A stretch of 64,000 nt of DNA, from contig CACOKI010000004.1 of assembly GCA_902627735.1 (NCBI GenBank), forward strand, positions 19,900 through 83,899, given 5' to 3'. Within the stretch, counting starts at the first letter, position 1. Each line of letters opens with the position of its first letter. Positions 61,824 to 64,000 of this stretch are shown in pieces. The notes beneath the pieces are model-generated. The model saw nothing but the letters and a program-made list of their open reading frames with translations, made no database searches and was not told the DNA's origin. Source of the stretch: an uncultured Pelagibacteraceae bacterium. GTDB lineage: Bacteria > Pseudomonadota > Alphaproteobacteria > Pelagibacterales > Pelagibacteraceae. The position numbers and the translations under genes are program-made.

Positions 61824-62209
61824 TATTGTGACAGAACTGAAATGACAGCATTTGCAGCTTCAGCACCTTTTTTTTTTCTTACTTTAGCTTGTCTCATATT
61901 AAGACAAGTTATAATCCCATTTCCTATTGGTTTTTTTGACTCTATGGCTATATTCATAATACCTTGAGTTGAGGCTTGAGATATAAAATCAAAATGTGGG
62001 GTTTGACCTTTTATTACACATCCAAGAGCAATAAATCCATCGTATTTTTTTAAATTTTTTGCAATTGTTACCGGTATTTCAAAAACACCAGGAACATTTA
62101 TTATTTTAATTCGAGTTAATTTCGATAATGATTTTTGGGCACTCGATAATAAAGCATTAGAAATATCTTTATAATAATTTGCATTTACAATTAATATTTT
62201 TTTTTTCAT
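61823..62209 (-). CDS. ribH: 6,7-dimethyl-8-ribityllumazine synthase
   Basis: Penultimate step of riboflavin synthesis. 128 residues. VPGVFEIPVTIAKNLKKYDG near 39-58, IALGCVIKGQTPHFDFISQA near 60-79 (with the catalytic His) and NGIITCLNMRQAKVR near 97-111 are the family blocks. Slightly shorter than usual (about 140-155), with the N-terminal part trimmed. Overlaps both neighbours by one base. Confidence 0.94.
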   Translation of the reverse strand: MKKKILIVNANYYKDISNALLSSAQKSLSKLTRIKIINVPGVFEIPVTIAKNLKKYDGFIALGCVIKGQTPHFDFISQASTQGIMNIAIESKKPIGNGIITCLNMRQAKVRKKKGAEAANAVISVLSQ

Positions 62210-63309
62210 TAGATTAATTCTTGTTTAGTTATTTTTATATCAAAACCCTCTAAACCAATAACCTTTTTTGGAGATTTTGTAATTAAAATCATTTTTTTAA
62301 TCTTTAAATCTTTAATAATTTGAGCTCCAATACCATAATTTCTTATTTGTTTATTCTCTCCACTTTGAATGATTTTTTTATTCTTATAATCTTTAAGTGT
62401 TTGAGTAACTGATTTTAAATTTGTATCTTTAATAAAAACTAAAACACAATTGCTGTATTTCTTAAAATAATTTAAAGTTTTATTAAATGAATTAGGTAGT
62501 TTTTGGTTAATCAGATAATTTTGAACTACATTTGATGATATAACTCTAACTCTAGGTATTATCCCTTTTTTAATAACTCCCTTAACCAAAGCAAAATGTT
62601 CTGAACCATCCAATAAATTTTCATAAATCTTAATTTTAAATTTTTGATTGTTAACTTTAATATCTGAAGTTTTTTTCAATTTAATTAATTTTTCTTTTTT
62701 TAACCTATAAGAAATTAAATCTTCAATTTTAGCTATTTTAAGATTATGTTTTTTTGCAAAATTAAGTAAATTTTGACCTTTAGCCATTGTTCCATCTTCG
62801 TTCATAATTTCACAAATCACAGCTGAATTATTTTTTTTGGCAATTTTTGAAATATCTACAGAAGCTTCCGTATGCCCTGCTCTGACAAGCACACCTCCAT
62901 CTTTTGCTATAATTGGAAATACATGACCTGGAGAAACAATATCTTTTTTATTTACATTTTTTTTTGATGCTATTCTAATAGTCCTAGCTCTATCTTTTGC
63001 AGATATTCCAGTTGTTATTCCTTTTTTAGCTTCAATTGAAACAGTAAAAGCTGTTTTGTTTCTTGATTGGTTTATAGGAGACATTAAAGATAAGTTTAAT
63101 CTTTTAGCTTGCAAACTATCTAATGCTAAACAAATTAAACCTCGGCCGTATTTAGCCATAAAATTAATATTTTTAGCATTTGTATCTGATGTAGAGATTA
63201 CAAGATCTCCTTCATTTTCTCTTTTTTCATCGTCAACCAAGATAAACATACCACCTTTTTTTGCGATCTTGATTATCGTTTCTATTGATGAATAATTACT
63301 TTTTTTCAT
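62209..63309 (-). CDS. ribB: 3,4-dihydroxy-2-butanone-4-phosphate synthase with degenerate GTP cyclohydrolase II domain
   Basis: 366 residues. N-terminal DHBP synthase domain (1-205) is complete: FILVDDEKRENEGDLVIST near 17-35, RGLICLALDS near 55, GITTGISAKDRARTI near 93-107, GHVFPIIAKDGGVLVRAGHT near 127-146. The C-terminal half resembles GTP cyclohydrolase II but has no zinc-binding Cys cluster and no GRGIGL motif; only the end (NYGIGAQIIKDLKIKKMILI, then SPKKVIGLEGFDI) is kept. It should make the four-carbon unit only; the lost domain may be regulatory. Confidence 0.92.
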   Translation of the reverse strand: MKKSNYSSIETIIKIAKKGGMFILVDDEKRENEGDLVISTSDTNAKNINFMAKYGRGLICLALDSLQAKRLNLSLMSPINQSRNKTAFTVSIEAKKGITTGISAKDRARTIRIASKKNVNKKDIVSPGHVFPIIAKDGGVLVRAGHTEASVDISKIAKKNNSAVICEIMNEDGTMAKGQNLLNFAKKHNLKIAKIEDLISYRLKKEKLIKLKKTSDIKVNNQKFKIKIYENLLDGSEHFALVKGVIKKGIIPRVRVISSNVVQNYLINQKLPNSFNKTLNYFKKYSNCVLVFIKDTNLKSVTQTLKDYKNKKIIQSGENKQIRNYGIGAQIIKDLKIKKMILITKSPKKVIGLEGFDIKITKQELI

Positions 63310-63889
63310 AAAAAAAATTTTTAACGTATTTAGAAAGTATGTCTATTTCAACGTTAACTAAACCACCTTTTTTAATTTTAGATAAATTTGTTAATTTGAA
63401 AGTGTGTGGAATAACCCAAATTTGAAAACCTTTTTTTGTTATTTTAGATATTGTTAAAGAAATACCATTGATACATATTGATGCTTTTTCTATTAAATTT
63501 TTTCTTTCTTTTTTAACTATTTCAAAGTCAAAGATATATGACTTATCTATTTTTTTGATACCAATAACTTTACCAACAGTATCAATATGTCCCTGACAAA
63601 TATGACCTGATATTTTTTGACCATATTTAAGTGGAAGTTCTAAATTTACATGTTCATCAATTTTAAGATATTTAAATTTTGATCTATTGATAGTTTCATT
63701 TGAGAGATAAAATTCCATTATTTTTTTCTTAATTGTAATTAAGGTCAAACAAACACCATCGCAAGCTACTGAGATGCCAATATCTTTTTTTGTTAGTTTA
63801 ATATCAGATTTTATAAAAATATTAATACCATTAGGTCTTTTTTGAACCTTTTTTACAATCCCCTTAAAAAATATAATTCCATTAAACAT
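63296..63889 (-). CDS. ribE: Riboflavin synthase, alpha subunit
   Basis: Final step: dismutation of two lumazines to riboflavin. 197 residues, two barrel repeats: FNGIIFFKGIVKKVQKR at 2-18, ISVACDGVCLTLI near 38-50, then QKISGHICQGHIDTVGKV near 90-107 and IEKASICINGISLTISKITK-like part near 129-148. Two lumazine-binding repeats and the conserved Cys and His of the active site are visible. It overlaps ribB by 14 bases and starts one base after the upstream frame's stop. Confidence 0.95.
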   Translation of the reverse strand: MFNGIIFFKGIVKKVQKRPNGINIFIKSDIKLTKKDIGISVACDGVCLTLITIKKKIMEFYLSNETINRSKFKYLKIDEHVNLELPLKYGQKISGHICQGHIDTVGKVIGIKKIDKSYIFDFEIVKKERKNLIEKASICINGISLTISKITKKGFQIWVIPHTFKLTNLSKIKKGGLVNVEIDILSKYVKNFFYEKK

Positions 63890-63890
63890 T

Positions 63891-64000
63891 TTATCTTTTA
63901 TAGATGGTAATATTGTCTTTGGCTAGTTTAGTAATTATTTTTGTCTTAACTTTATAATTTTTTTTTAGAATACTATATGATGTAAAAATCACACTTTTTT
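63891..64000 (-). CDS. C-terminal end of a gene running off the right edge, probably ribD
   Basis: On the reverse strand an open frame enters from the right edge (KSVIFTSYSILKKNYKVKTK, then IITKLAKDNITIYKR) and stops at TAA 63891-63893, one base before the ribE ATG. About 36 codons are visible. Its position matches ribD, which usually precedes ribE in this operon, and a basic C-terminus of this sort fits a RibD reductase end, but too little is present to be sure of the family. Confidence 0.5.
   Translation of the reverse strand, partial: KSVIFTSYSILKKNYKVKTKIITKLAKDNITIYKR

Overview
The window reads as a piece of a streamlined marine alphaproteobacterial chromosome, almost certainly of the SAR11 / Pelagibacterales type. 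The reasons are strong A+T richness (by eye about 70% or more), many gene pairs overlapping by 1 to 13 bases, one gene-free stretch above 300 bases, alphaproteobacterial gene orders (argS-nagZ-scpAB-tatABC-serS, uvrA-ssb-gyrA-coaD-ppi-tgt, plsX-ihfA-merR, ribD-ribE-ribB-ribH-nusB-thiL), and a SAM-II plus SAM-V riboswitch leader in front of metY, an arrangement tied to this group. I recognise it from content only; no database was searched.

Layout. 1-9.7 kb: one forward run of housekeeping genes (argS, cut by the left edge; a small membrane protein; nagZ; scpA/scpB; tatA/B/C; serS; yajC-secD-secF). 9.7-13.2 kb, reverse: a PuuD-like membrane protein and uvrA. 13.2-18.6 kb, forward: ssb, gyrA, coaD, a cyclophilin, tgt and tRNA-Lys(UUU). 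18.6-24 kb: alternating strands with a Tat-type lipoprotein M48 protease, a DUF502 protein, recG divergent from sdhE, tRNA-Ser(UGA) and rarD. 23.5-31 kb, forward: a tight run of cell-wall genes (MltB-like, RlpA/SPOR-like, DacC-like) followed by tmk, holB, metG, tatD and a PhnP-like hydrolase. 31-33.2 kb, reverse: glutathione peroxidase, nhaA and a zinc-ribbon protein. 33.3-35.7 kb, forward: tRNA-Pro(UGG), an NDUFS4-like complex I subunit, an SbmA/BacA-like protein, glpX and tRNA-Glu(UUC).

35.7-44.6 kb is the accessory part. It begins right after tRNA-Glu and ends with a tyrosine recombinase. It holds a GIY-YIG protein, a 700-residue double glycosyltransferase, a Gmd-like GDP-sugar 4,6-dehydratase, a GT4 enzyme, a fused heptose-phosphate guanylyltransferase/phosphatase, a heptose kinase, and on the other strand a glycosyltransferase and a transaldolase. 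Together these suggest an activated GDP-manno-heptose (perhaps 6-deoxy-heptose) pathway for a surface glycan. After the recombinase come a 58-residue membrane peptide, a single-domain Ogt-like protein and a 461-base non-coding stretch.

45.5-52.4 kb, reverse: a run that mixes argC, a 57-residue lipoprotein, hom, a GT9 glycosyltransferase and three membrane proteins (AEC, a possible Frag1-like protein, EamA), with rplM-rpsI upstream. 52.4-54 kb: metY under the tandem riboswitch. 54-64 kb, mostly reverse: ctaA, rpmG, merR, ihfA, plsX, rpmF and a cytochrome bc1 chaperone, with a chorismate mutase and bamE on the forward strand, then hppA and the riboflavin operon with nusB and thiL; the 3' end of a probable ribD runs off the right edge.

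Points that stand out: the riboswitch pair, the heptose island, repeated loss of zinc-binding residues in proteins that usually carry them (Tgt, the GmhB domain, the GTP cyclohydrolase II-like domain, L32/L33), overlapping divergent -10 boxes at recG/sdhE that predict leaderless messages, and several tiny genes (25, 57 and 58 codons).
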